A DNA stretch of 42,069 bases from Bacteroidaceae bacterium (GTDB lineage Bacteria > Bacteroidota > Bacteroidia > Bacteroidales > Bacteroidaceae), in contig JAUUPT010000036.1 of assembly GCA_030843315.1 (NCBI GenBank), positions 1 to 42,069 on the forward strand, in the 5' to 3' direction. Both the position numbers and the translations under genes were made by a program. Of the stretch, positions 1-9,800 are shown piece by piece. A model generated the notes under the pieces. That model was not told the origin of the DNA, did no database searches, and saw nothing but the letters and a program-made list of their open reading frames with translations. Position 1 is the stretch's first letter, and the number at the start of each line of letters is the position of its first letter.

Positions 1-2
1 GT

Positions 3-383
3 AACCTGCATGCATTGTTGCTGACCATCATCAAAAACAAATCGCTTAATTTATTAGAACATAAACAAGTGCGCCTGCGTGCCGAAGAGGACATCAACAG
101 TCACAACCTGCGCGAGCTGAATCTGCGTATATCTACACTGGAAGCATGCGAACCCGATCAAATATTTGACACGGAGATACAACATATCGTCCGGAAGGCC
201 CTTCAGGGAATGCCCGAACAAAGCCGGACTATCTTTATGTTGAGCCGTTACCAGAATCTGCCGAACAGACAGATTGCCGAGCAGCTAAATATTTCGCTTA
301 AAACCGTAGAAGCACACATCACCAAAGCATTGAGGATTCTACGGCTGGAGTTGAAGGATTATCTCGCCTCCATACTCCTTTGA
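3..383 (+). CDS. ECF-type RNA polymerase sigma-70 factor (5' end cut by window edge)
   Basis: C-terminal part of a sigma factor; the frame is open from base 3, so the true start lies outside the window. The last ~70 residues fit sigma-70 region 4: a segment with MPEQSRTIF, then a helix-turn-helix containing NRQIAEQLNIS followed by the recognition-helix-like SLKTVEAHITKAL. This is typical of the Bacteroides ECF sigmas that precede a FecR anti-sigma and a susC/susD pair, and that order follows here (FecR starts 148 bases downstream). The inferred role is to transcribe the susCD pair when the outer-membrane receptor signals through FecR. Region 2 is not visible because of the truncation. Confidence 0.9.
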   Translation, partial: NLHALLLTIIKNKSLNLLEHKQVRLRAEEDINSHNLRELNLRISTLEACEPDQIFDTEIQHIVRKALQGMPEQSRTIFMLSRYQNLPNRQIAEQLNISLKTVEAHITKALRILRLELKDYLASILL

Positions 384-531
384 ATGAATTCAGAAACATT
401 AATGTTAAAAACGAGCCAAGAACAGAAGAAAGTCCCGTTTCCCCATAGGGTAATCACCGAGTTATCGGTTATATACACAGAAGGGAATTAGAAAAGAGTA
501 AAAAGATTAATTTATAAGCAAATAACTGACA

Positions 532-1464
532 ATGAATCAAGAGCTACTATATAAGTATTTTAAAGGCATAACTTCCGTAGACGAAGAGAAGCAAATTCTG
601 GACTGGGTGGAAGCTTCCGAGGAAAACCGGGAAGCCTACCTGAAGGAACGTATGATGTACGACATCTCCTTGTTCTCCGGAGAGCAGGAAACTAAAGAGA
701 AGAAGGCAGTACGCCTCATCCCGATGCTACGCTGGGCAACCCGCATTGCAGCTGCCGTCATCGTAGCCGTAGCCGGCTATTTTATGGCCACCGACTACTT
801 ATATGCCAAGGATGCCCAACTGCAAACCATCACCGTGCCTGCCGGACAACGTGCACAAATCACCCTTGCCGACGGAACACGTGTGTGGCTAAACGCTAAA
901 TCAACATTGACCTATGCAGCCAACTTCGGACGCGAAGAGCGCAACGTAGAACTGGACGGCGAAGCCTACTTTGAAGTGGCAAAGAACAAAAGCATCCCGT
1001 TCTTCGTAAATACCGAAATGAACAGAGTGCGGGTGGTAGGAACCAGCTTCAACATCTGCGCCTACAAAGGCAGCAAAGAATTCGGAGCAACGCTGGTAGA
1101 GGGTATCGTAGACATCTACCCTGCCAACAATGATCAAGTCATTACCCGCCTGCAAAAAGATGAATACTTCCTCAACGAAGACGGCAAGTGCAAAAAGACG
1201 GCTCTCCCCTCTTACGACTACCTGCGCTGGAAAGAAGGGCTGTATTGCTTTGACGATGCACCGTTCAGCGATGTCCTGGGAAGGCTGGAGAAATACTATA
1301 ACGTAACAATCAACGTCACCGACCCCGAGTTGATGAATTATGGAAGCTTTACCGGCAAGTTCAGAGAGCAAGACGGTATAGAGCATATCTTGAAGACGAT
1401 TTCCAAAGACCATCCATTCAACTATAACATCAACGAAGAGAAGAACGTGATTACCATATATTAA
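532..1464 (+). CDS. FecR family anti-sigma factor
   Basis: 310 residues. A short cytoplasmic N-terminal part (about 1-65) is followed by one membrane segment (about 68-87), then a periplasmic FecR domain (about 105-200, with the typical TVPAGQRAQITLADGTRVWL stretch) and a C-terminal DUF4974-type domain (about 235-308) ending in NVITIY. Anti-sigma factors of this layout hold the ECF sigma at the membrane and receive the signal from the STN domain of a TonB-dependent receptor. The neighbouring sigma and STN-containing SusC fit that three-part trans-envelope pathway. Length and domain order are normal. Confidence 0.95.
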   Translation: MNQELLYKYFKGITSVDEEKQILDWVEASEENREAYLKERMMYDISLFSGEQETKEKKAVRLIPMLRWATRIAAAVIVAVAGYFMATDYLYAKDAQLQTITVPAGQRAQITLADGTRVWLNAKSTLTYAANFGREERNVELDGEAYFEVAKNKSIPFFVNTEMNRVRVVGTSFNICAYKGSKEFGATLVEGIVDIYPANNDQVITRLQKDEYFLNEDGKCKKTALPSYDYLRWKEGLYCFDDAPFSDVLGRLEKYYNVTINVTDPELMNYGSFTGKFREQDGIEHILKTISKDHPFNYNINEEKNVITIY

Positions 1465-1543
1465 TGATAAAAGCCTGAAACGCTTAGTATTGAACCTTTA
1501 AAACCAGAAAATAAGATGAAAGCATAGCAGACAATAATCCCCC

Positions 1544-1690
1544 ACTTTTTGGACAAAAAAAGATCGGAAAGTACCCCCATACTTTCCGATCCGAAACAGT
1601 CAAAAATCGACCTTAATCAATTTATTAACTTAACACAGTTACAAAGATATAGGAAAAATTTCTTTGAAGAGACTTTTTTGTCCAAAAAGT
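1544..1690. repeat. 17-bp perfect inverted repeat around the susC leader
   Basis: The left arm ACTTTTTGGACAAAAAA (1544-1560) and right arm TTTTTTGTCCAAAAAGT (1674-1690) are perfect reverse complements 113 bases apart. They bracket a separate 11-bp hairpin (1562-1591). The right arm lies just upstream of, or inside, the start of susC, depending on which start is used. No target-site duplication is obvious, so a MITE is possible but unproven. A leader-RNA structure is the alternative. Confidence 0.75.
1562..1591 (+). promoter_or_regulatory. Stem-loop in the fecR-susC spacer
   Basis: GATCGGAAAGT (1562-1572) pairs perfectly with ACTTTCCGATC (1581-1591) across an 8-base loop. No T-tract follows, so it is not a standard terminator. 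It could be an RNA-processing or stability element that lets fecR and susC be expressed at different levels, or an attenuator combined with the surrounding 17-bp inverted repeat. Confidence 0.6.
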
Positions 1691-1717
1691 TTAGAAATTA
1701 AGCAATTATTGCGTACT

Positions 1718-4700
1718 ATGAAGGTTACTCTATTCTTACTGCTACTTATAGTTTTTCAGGCTTATAGTGCAGACTGTTATTCTCAAAGCGCCAAAGTGAG
1801 CATTCCGAACTCCCAATTGAGAGTCGGACAAGTGCTCTCTAAAATAGAAGCCCAAACTGAATATTTGTTTGTGTACAACAAGAAGAGTGTAGACGTGCGC
1901 CGTACCGTCAAGGTTTATGCCGACAACAAACCTGTATCCGAAGTGCTGGATAAGGTCTTTGTCGGAACCAACATCCGCTATGTGATGGAGGGCAAAAACA
2001 TTGTATTGACCGAACAGGAAGAAACAGCCGGAAACATTGCAAACATGCAGCAAGGGAATCCAACTATCAAAGGCATTGTGACAGACCTCAAAGGCGAACC
2101 TATCATCGGAGCCAATATCCTTGAAGAGGGAACGACGAATGGCGTTATCACCAATTTGGACGGTGAGTTCAGCATTGATACTGCTAATGATGCTACATTA
2201 ATCATTTCATATATTGGCTATGAACCGGTTACCATAGCCCTCAACGGGCAAAAAACACTCCATATACAAATGAAGGAAGAAGCCATGACATTGGAAACGG
2301 TAGTTATAACAGCCATGGGTATCAAGAAAAAAGCAGCTTCTCTGACATACTCTGCCCAACAGATAAACGGAAATGAACTGACCCGTGCCAAAGACCCGAA
2401 CATGATTAATGCACTGGCAGGCAAGACAGCCGGCGTGTTAATCAACCGGACTGCCAACTTAGGTGGTTCGGCCAAAGTAGCCATCCGCGGTCCACGTTCC
2501 GCATTTGCCGGTGGTAATAACCAACCTTTATATGTGATTGACGGAGTACCCATATTGAACAACTCTACAGAGTCCACTGCCACCGTGATGGGTGGTAATT
2601 ATGACGGAGTGAACCGTGACGCAGGTGACGGTATTTCCAACCTGAACCCGGATGATATCGAGAGCATGAACATCCTGAAAGGCGCCTCTGCAGCAGCCCT
2701 TTACGGCTCACAAGCCGCTAATGGCGTTATCTTGATTACAACAAAAAAAGGGAAAGCCGGTCTGCACCGCATCACTTTCTCCTCAAATCTGACAGTAGAC
2801 CACGCTATCAGTACTCCTGCTTTTCAGAATACGTATGGACGCAATGAAGATGGCGGTACGGCAAGTTGGGGACCCAAAGGCAACCTGAAAGACTACGATA
2901 ACGTAGGCGATTATTTCGGGGATGGCGTTACTGCCATTAATTCATTGTCCGTCACTACTGGGAATGACAAAGTACAGACTTACTTTTCGTATGCCAATAC
3001 AACAGCAAAAGGGCTCGTGAACAACAACAAACTGCAAAAGCACAATCTAAGCCTGCGCGAAACCACCAGCCTGTTCAACGACCGTCTGAAACTGGATGGC
3101 AATGCCACCTTGATGACACAGCAGATCAAGAACTCTCCTGCTACCGGCGGTTATTATCTGAACCCATTAGTCAGCCTGTACGGTTTTCCCCGTGGAGTCG
3201 ATATGTCACCGTATAAGGCCGAATTTGAAACCTTCAACCCTGACCGCAATATGATGGGGCAGAACTGGATTGAAAAGAACGAAGACGGCACAGTCAGCGA
3301 ATGGGCACAAAATCCCTATTGGCTGAGGAACCGGGTACTCAACGATAATAGACGCTACCGTGCATTGGTATCTGTCAGTGCTTACCTGAAAGTCACAGAT
3401 TGGTTCAGTTTGCAGGCTCGGGGCAATGTAGACTACATCAGCGACAAGTTTGAGAATAAAATGTACGCCACTACCGCTCCTAACATTACCGGTAAGTATA
3501 ACGGGAAAGAAAATGGCCGGTACGTATGGTCAGACAATCAGGCATTCCAGACATACGCTGACTTGATGGCAATGTTCAACAAGGATTTAGGAAACCTCTC
3601 ACTCAATACAGCTTTAGGTACCAGCATCAACATGAGCAAAGCAAACTCGCTGATGATTGACTCCCATATCGCATCCTTATACAAGCCGAACGTATTTACT
3701 ATTCCCAACATCGTTATGGACTCTAAATCGGTCATCAATCAGACAATCGATTCCAAACGTACCTTGCAGTCGGTATTTGCAACGGCACAACTGGGCTGGA
3801 AAGAAATGCTGTACCTGGATCTTACGGCACGCAACGACTGGTCATCTACCTTGGCCTACACGGACAGCAAGAATTCCGGTTTCTTTTACCCTTCGGCAGG
3901 CTTGACATGGATTCTCAATAAGACATTCAGATTGCCGGAATGGGTCAGTTTTGCCAAAATCCGCGGTTCATGGGCAGAAGTAGGAAACGACCTTCCGGTG
4001 GGAATAACCAACCTGGTAGACATTGTAACGGCAGGTGGCGGCATAAGCGTCAATGATACAGAGCAACGTGGCGACCTGAAACCGGAAATCAGCAACTCCA
4101 TCGAATTGGGTACCGAATGGCGTTTTTTCCACAACCGCTTCGGCATTGACTTTACATGGTACAAAACAAACACCAAGAACCAACTGCTGAGAATGGAGAA
4201 TCCGGCAGGTTCCACTTATAAATACCGTTATATCAATGCAGGCAAAATCCGTAACCAGGGTTTTGAACTGACTGTAGACGCCACCCCGTTGATGCACGAG
4301 AATTTCCGTTGGAAAACAACCGCAAATATGTCTGCCAACAGCAACAAAGTGGTATCACTGCACCCCGACTATACCCGATTCTCTTATTATTATGAGGGCT
4401 TCAACATGGCATATCAGATGCGTATTGTAGAAGGCGGCAAACTGGGAGACATATACGGTAATGCCTTCCAACGCGACGGGAACGGTAAAATAATGCTAAA
4501 CACCGACCCTGAGCATAAAGGTCAGCCATTGGGCAATAGCGGCAACAACGATTTGTTGGGTAATGCCAATCCCGACTTTTTGCTGGGATGGGGCAACACT
4601 GTTGCCTACAAGCATTTCAGCCTCTACTTCTTAATCGATTTCCGTTTCGGGGGCAATGTAATGTCTTTGACCCAAGCTGACCTGGATTCCAAAGGCGTGA

Positions 4701-5074
4701 CCAAAGCAAGCGCAGAAGCCCGTGACCGCGGCTACATAGAATATCAAGGACAGAAATTTGAGAATCCGGAACGGTTCTATACGACCGTAGGCGATAAAAA
4801 CGGGATTTCGGAATACTATATGTACGACGCAACAAACATCCGTCTGCGTGAAGTTTCGTTGAGTTATTCCTTCCCGAAGTCAATACTCGAAAAGACCAAG
4901 TTCATTCAAGGACTCAACGTCTCACTGATAGCCCGAAACCTGTTCTTCTTCAAAAAAGATGCGCCATTCGATCCGGATGCCGTATTGTCGGTAGGCAACA
5001 ATAACCAGGGAGTCGATGTATTCGGTATGCCTACCACCCGTAACATAGGTTTCAACCTGAAGTTTACATTCTAA
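1718..5074 (+). CDS. SusC/RagA family TonB-dependent outer-membrane receptor with N-terminal STN domain
   Basis: 1118 residues from the ATG at 1718; an in-frame TTG at 1664 would add 18 residues. The ATG is preferred because it puts a normal signal peptide at the N-terminus (hydrophobic run FLLLLIVF, cleavage near YSQ). Domains: STN signalling domain (about 25-98), carboxypeptidase-D-like Ig fold (about 117-187), a TonB-box-like ETVVITAMG, plug (about 197-340, with PLYVIDGVPI and ANGVILITTKKG), then the beta-barrel ending NIGFNLKFTF. The STN domain makes it a transducer that can signal to the upstream FecR. It forms the import pore beneath the SusD lid encoded next. The substrate is unknown because no enzyme gene accompanies the pair. 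Confidence 0.93.
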   Translation: MKVTLFLLLLIVFQAYSADCYSQSAKVSIPNSQLRVGQVLSKIEAQTEYLFVYNKKSVDVRRTVKVYADNKPVSEVLDKVFVGTNIRYVMEGKNIVLTEQEETAGNIANMQQGNPTIKGIVTDLKGEPIIGANILEEGTTNGVITNLDGEFSIDTANDATLIISYIGYEPVTIALNGQKTLHIQMKEEAMTLETVVITAMGIKKKAASLTYSAQQINGNELTRAKDPNMINALAGKTAGVLINRTANLGGSAKVAIRGPRSAFAGGNNQPLYVIDGVPILNNSTESTATVMGGNYDGVNRDAGDGISNLNPDDIESMNILKGASAAALYGSQAANGVILITTKKGKAGLHRITFSSNLTVDHAISTPAFQNTYGRNEDGGTASWGPKGNLKDYDNVGDYFGDGVTAINSLSVTTGNDKVQTYFSYANTTAKGLVNNNKLQKHNLSLRETTSLFNDRLKLDGNATLMTQQIKNSPATGGYYLNPLVSLYGFPRGVDMSPYKAEFETFNPDRNMMGQNWIEKNEDGTVSEWAQNPYWLRNRVLNDNRRYRALVSVSAYLKVTDWFSLQARGNVDYISDKFENKMYATTAPNITGKYNGKENGRYVWSDNQAFQTYADLMAMFNKDLGNLSLNTALGTSINMSKANSLMIDSHIASLYKPNVFTIPNIVMDSKSVINQTIDSKRTLQSVFATAQLGWKEMLYLDLTARNDWSSTLAYTDSKNSGFFYPSAGLTWILNKTFRLPEWVSFAKIRGSWAEVGNDLPVGITNLVDIVTAGGGISVNDTEQRGDLKPEISNSIELGTEWRFFHNRFGIDFTWYKTNTKNQLLRMENPAGSTYKYRYINAGKIRNQGFELTVDATPLMHENFRWKTTANMSANSNKVVSLHPDYTRFSYYYEGFNMAYQMRIVEGGKLGDIYGNAFQRDGNGKIMLNTDPEHKGQPLGNSGNNDLLGNANPDFLLGWGNTVAYKHFSLYFLIDFRFGGNVMSLTQADLDSKGVTKASAEARDRGYIEYQGQKFENPERFYTTVGDKNGISEYYMYDATNIRLREVSLSYSFPKSILEKTKFIQGLNVSLIARNLFFFKKDAPFDPDAVLSVGNNNQGVDVFGMPTTRNIGFNLKFTF

Positions 5075-5086
5075 AAACGAACCAGT

Positions 5087-6691
5087 ATGAAAAACAAATA
5101 TATAGCAACACTACTACTCAGCGGTTTTCTCAGCTTCACAGCTTGTACCGGTGGGTTTGAGAGTGATAATGAAATCAAAGGCGGCTTCTCTGATGAACTG
5201 AAAGAAATAGATTTCCAGAAGTTGACGGCTCCCTTTGCGACCATACAGTCGGGCATCTACTTCAACTATGCACTGGCTGGGTTGAACTGGGTTTGGCAGG
5301 TAGTGCAAGCTTTAAACCATGATATGTTTTCCGGCTACTTCATGGATCCTATCCCCAAATTCATGGTACACAGTGCCTGCTACAACCTGAATGTGGGATG
5401 GACCAATGCTGCCTGGCAATATACTTACGGCTACATCTATACCGAGGTACAAAAAGCAGAAAAAAACTTCGAGGGAGATAGCAGGCTAAACGGTTATTTG
5501 GGCCTTACGCAGATTCTGAAAGTGGAACTGATGCACCGCATAGCCGACACATATGGACCGCTGGTTTATCACAAATCGGGTGAAATGCCAAGAGTTTATA
5601 GCCTGCAAGAAGCCTATACACAGTTCTTTACAGACTTAGACGAAGGACAAGAAATGATTAATGCATATCTTGAAGCAGGCGGCGACAATTATAAATTCAA
5701 AGACCACGATATGCTGACCTACGGCAAGAGGATGAAAGACTGGCTGAAGTTTGCCAACTCGCTGCGCCTGCGCCTGGCAATGCGTATTTCTAATGTAGAT
5801 GCCGCTACTGCCAAAGCAGAAACCCTGAAGGCATTGGGCGACAGCAACGGAGTGCTGGAAGATGCCAAAGAAATAATCGCCGTATCGGGCAGCACTTACG
5901 TCAACCCTCTGAACGGAGTAGCCGGTTGGGGAGAAGTTTATATGGGCGCTTCCATGGCATCCATCATCAACGGTTACCAAGATCCCCGTGGCGGGAAATG
6001 GTATAATACCGCTTCGCTGGAAGGCTATAAAGGCCAATTACTGGGTATCCCTATGGGACTTCCGATGACAGGTTCCAACGCGAACCTATATGGGGCCTGC
6101 TCCTCACTGAATACAAATACAATCGGTGAAAAGACACCGGCTGTATTGATGACCGCTGCCGAAGTATGGTTGCTTCGCGCCGAAGCTGCACTTCGCGGAT
6201 ATACCAACGAAAATGCCCAAAGTTGCTATGAGAAGGGTGTTTCTACCTCTTTCACGCAATGGGACTGTTCCGGTGCTTCCTCTTATCTGGCAAGTGACTA
6301 TACACCTGCCGATTACAAAGACGTTGCGTCCAGAGGTACAGTGGGAAAAGATATGAATTCTCTGATCACAATCTCACCCAGATGGGATGAAGCAGCCTCC
6401 GCGGAAGTAAAACTTGAAAAGATTATCACACAGAAATGGCTGGCCTGTTGGCCCGAGAGCTACGAAGCATGGGCGGAGCAACGCCGCACGGGATATCCGA
6501 GGCTCTTCAAAGTGCAGAATAATGCCAGTGCCGGTGCCATTGACACGGAGGTTATGATTCGTCGTCTGCCATTCTCAACCGATGTAGCGGGTAATGATCC
6601 TGTGCAGTATGCCGAATTATGTAGTAAACTGAATGGAACCGACAACGGTGGTACCCGCCTTTGGTGGGACGTAGGAAAGAATTATTTCTAA
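5087..6691 (+). CDS. SusD/RagB family nutrient-binding outer-membrane lipoprotein
   Basis: 534 residues. The signal peptide ends in a lipobox with Cys20 (LSFTAC), followed by an acidic stretch (ESDNE) consistent with surface export in Bacteroidetes. The TPR-like helical body and the segment MTAAEVWLLRAEAALRG, followed near the C-terminus by a KIITQKWLACW-like run, are typical of the SusD-like_2 branch rather than the starch-type SusD. It starts 12 bases after susC and is co-transcribed with it. It caps the SusC barrel and binds substrate at the cell surface. A strong terminator follows. Confidence 0.92.
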   Translation: MKNKYIATLLLSGFLSFTACTGGFESDNEIKGGFSDELKEIDFQKLTAPFATIQSGIYFNYALAGLNWVWQVVQALNHDMFSGYFMDPIPKFMVHSACYNLNVGWTNAAWQYTYGYIYTEVQKAEKNFEGDSRLNGYLGLTQILKVELMHRIADTYGPLVYHKSGEMPRVYSLQEAYTQFFTDLDEGQEMINAYLEAGGDNYKFKDHDMLTYGKRMKDWLKFANSLRLRLAMRISNVDAATAKAETLKALGDSNGVLEDAKEIIAVSGSTYVNPLNGVAGWGEVYMGASMASIINGYQDPRGGKWYNTASLEGYKGQLLGIPMGLPMTGSNANLYGACSSLNTNTIGEKTPAVLMTAAEVWLLRAEAALRGYTNENAQSCYEKGVSTSFTQWDCSGASSYLASDYTPADYKDVASRGTVGKDMNSLITISPRWDEAASAEVKLEKIITQKWLACWPESYEAWAEQRRTGYPRLFKVQNNASAGAIDTEVMIRRLPFSTDVAGNDPVQYAELCSKLNGTDNGGTRLWWDVGKNYF

Positions 6692-6753
6692 GATATATTT
6701 TTTTGATTAGTGGTGTTTTCTTCGTATTAGTTATGAAGGGTAAAAGGTTGGAA

Positions 6754-6788
6754 GGAGCAGAGTCGTGACGACTCGGCTCCTTTGTTTT
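6754..6788 (+). terminator. Rho-independent terminator after susD
   Basis: GGAGC-A-GAGTCG pairs with CGACTC-G-GCTCC around a TGA loop (6754-6780), with one A/G mismatch, followed by TTTGTTTT. It closes the sigma-fecR-susCD unit ahead of the convergent kinase gene. Confidence 0.9.
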
Positions 6789-6860
6789 AAGCTCCTTTGT
6801 TTTAAGTTTGAGGGAGAAAGTATCACTTAATTAAAATCGCGCCCCACATCGGAGTAGCGA

Positions 6861-9800
6861 TTAAAGCATCATCAATCTGGAAGCAAGCAGTTCAATAATC
6901 TTCGACCGCAGTATACTTGGGTTGACCGGCTTTGAAGTATAGCCGTCGAAGCCATAACTAAGGATGCGTTCTTCATCCGAAGCATAGGCGTAGGCTGTCA
7001 CGGCAAGAATGGGTACATCAGCCGAAAGCTTGCGAATCTCGGTGGTAGCCTCATAGCCGTCCATCACAGGCATATTGATATCCATCAGCACCATGTGCGG
7101 CTGATGTTCTTTGAACAATTTTACCGCCTCTTCCCCGTTCCAGGCATGGAGAAGGCGATAGTCCTTCTTAAGGATGGTTTCAAAGAACTTGAAGTTACTC
7201 TCATTATCCTCAGCTATAAGGACGGTAATATCACTCCTGTTCACCATCTGCAGTTCGTGTTCCACCACCTGCTTTTCCTGAATCACCGCCTCCCGGTTAG
7301 GTATCACGAACCAGAATGTTGAGCCCTTTCCCAGTTCCGAATCTACCCCTATCTCACCGCCCATCTTGTTCACGATGGTTTTGCAGATAGGAAGTCCCAG
7401 ACCTGTTCCTTGCGCAAAGTCATTGAGTTTGACGAAACGCTCGAATACTTCAGCTTGTTTTTCTTTCGAAATGCCGCACCCGGTATCCGCCACATAGAAA
7501 CGAAGCATATCTCCTTGCGCCGTATATCCTACTGTGATGATACCTTCTTCAGTGAATTTAATTGCATTCGTCAGGAAGTTCGTCAATATCTGATTCATAC
7601 GGTTACGGTCGGTAAGAATGCAGCATTCGGGCAGATGGTCGCCAAACTCAATCTTGAGATTCTTGGCGTCGGCACGCATTTGCTGCACACGAACAACGTC
7701 TTCTATCAGGATATTCACATTGACGGGCGCCTCAACGAATTCAAATGTCCCGGCTTCTATTTTAGATAAGTCTAAGATATCACCGATGAGCTGCAATAGC
7801 AAAGTGTTGTTACTCTCAATGATACGGACGTATTCTTCACGCTCTTCTTCTTCGTCTGTAGAATTGAGCAGACCCGAGAATCCCACTATGGCATTGAGCG
7901 GCGTACGTATCTCGTGACTCATATTGGCCAGGAAGGCAGATTTGAGCCGGTTCGATTCTTCCGCCTTCTCTTTGGTAGTGATAAGTTCCGACTCCATCCT
8001 CTTGCGGTCGGTAATCACATGCGACGAACCGATCAACGAAAGCGGCTTGCCTTTCTCGTCGCGATTTTCAACAGCGGCCCGCACCTCCACCCAATCCAGA
8101 CGGAAACCGGAAGTCGTGCGGTTAATAATCCGATATTCTTCATGAATCTTCTGAATCCGTCCTTCCGTCAGGTCGAGCCATGCCTGATGAACCCGCCGAC
8201 GGTCTTCCTTATGTATTTTCGAGAAGTACATGGCCTCAGGCACTGCTACCCGCTTCTCGGCAAATACCGGATTTCCGTTTATTATCTTGTTCGGATGGTT
8301 CATCTCGCAGAGGATGGTCTGTTTCTGCAAGTCCCAGTGCCAGGGCACAATATTGGCAACATCGAGCACCAGCCCTAACTTCCGGTTTGTTTCATCGAGT
8401 TTTCGTTGAATACGGTAGAGGTCGGTAGCATCCACGCAGTAAACATCTACGTAACCATCCTGAGTGGCAGGCGTCACCACAGCATAAATCGATATATCCG
8501 ATTTGGAAATATACAGTGTAAATGTAATGGCTTTCTGTTCTTTGTTCACCAGTTTCAGATACGGAAGGAAGGACTTGAAATCATCGCCCAGCAGTTCGCT
8601 TCCCCGCTGCTCACCCTCATAGGTGGCACCAAAATGCTTTATAAAACGACCGTTCATACGGCAGATAGTGATGTCATTCAAGTTTCCGGCATCATCGCAC
8701 ATTAGTTCGGCCTTCATGTATGAGACAGGCATGTTCTCGAACAAACTGACCAGCTCGCGGTTGGTCTCATTCTGTTTGCGACGGATTTCATCGAGTTCAC
8801 GCAGGGCTATGATGCGGCGTCCCTGATGCACATAAATGTAAATCAGCAATATGACAAGCAGTATTGCTCCCGTTATCAGGACATATTTATTCTTTTCAAG
8901 GAAGGTCTCCGGACGGTCAAGGAATACACTGTTCGAAGGAAAATCCGATACACGGAAGTTATTCAGCAACACCGAGGGATAGTCGAACGTAGGAATTGCC
9001 TCTTGGGGAATAAAGAAAGGAATATCACGCACTTGGGCAAAGTTGTGTTCATCCGCCGGAGTGTAAGTTATCACTTCATCAATGGCTTGCTGCAAACTGG
9101 AATGGAACAGCTCGCTGTCGTACATACATCCGCCCACCAGTCCGGTGTTCCCCATAACGGCATATTTCAGAGCAAATATCGGGACGGAAATATTTCCAAT
9201 GAGCCGGAACGAATTGGCATCGAGCACAGTATTGCCGATAACAGTCGACTTACTGAACCAGGAAGAGAAGAGCACTCCGGTCTTAGAAATATCAAGATCG
9301 TCCAGTCGCCGCATCAGATCATCCAATGTCATGTCGGCAGCAGAGAAGAATTCATACTCCAAGCTGGGATAGCGGCCAGCCATGAGCTGCCGCATATCAT
9401 AATCCAGTTGCTGGTTGACGTAGCGACCGTCACCTATCAGCACCACTTTCTTCAAGTCAGGATTCAGGTATCGCAGCAACTCTACATTCTCCTGCGGAAA
9501 CATCCGGGTTTGCAGCACCGTCATATTGTATTTATCCGTCAACCCGGCAAGTGGAATACGCTGGTTCTCAGTAGCAGGTTTCTTGAAAATATAGTTCGAA
9601 TCGGGAACTTTGAAGTCCATCTCGGCACAAACAATCATCGGGACGTCTCCCCATTGCGCCTTTATGTCGTCCCTCAGCAAGAGCGCGGGGTTGCCCAGCA
9701 GGATGACCGCTTTGGGCGTTTGGGACATATATTTGCTGAAAAGGGTTTGCTTTACTTTATCAAATTGAGCGGCATCATCTATGAGAAGCATATTAAGATG

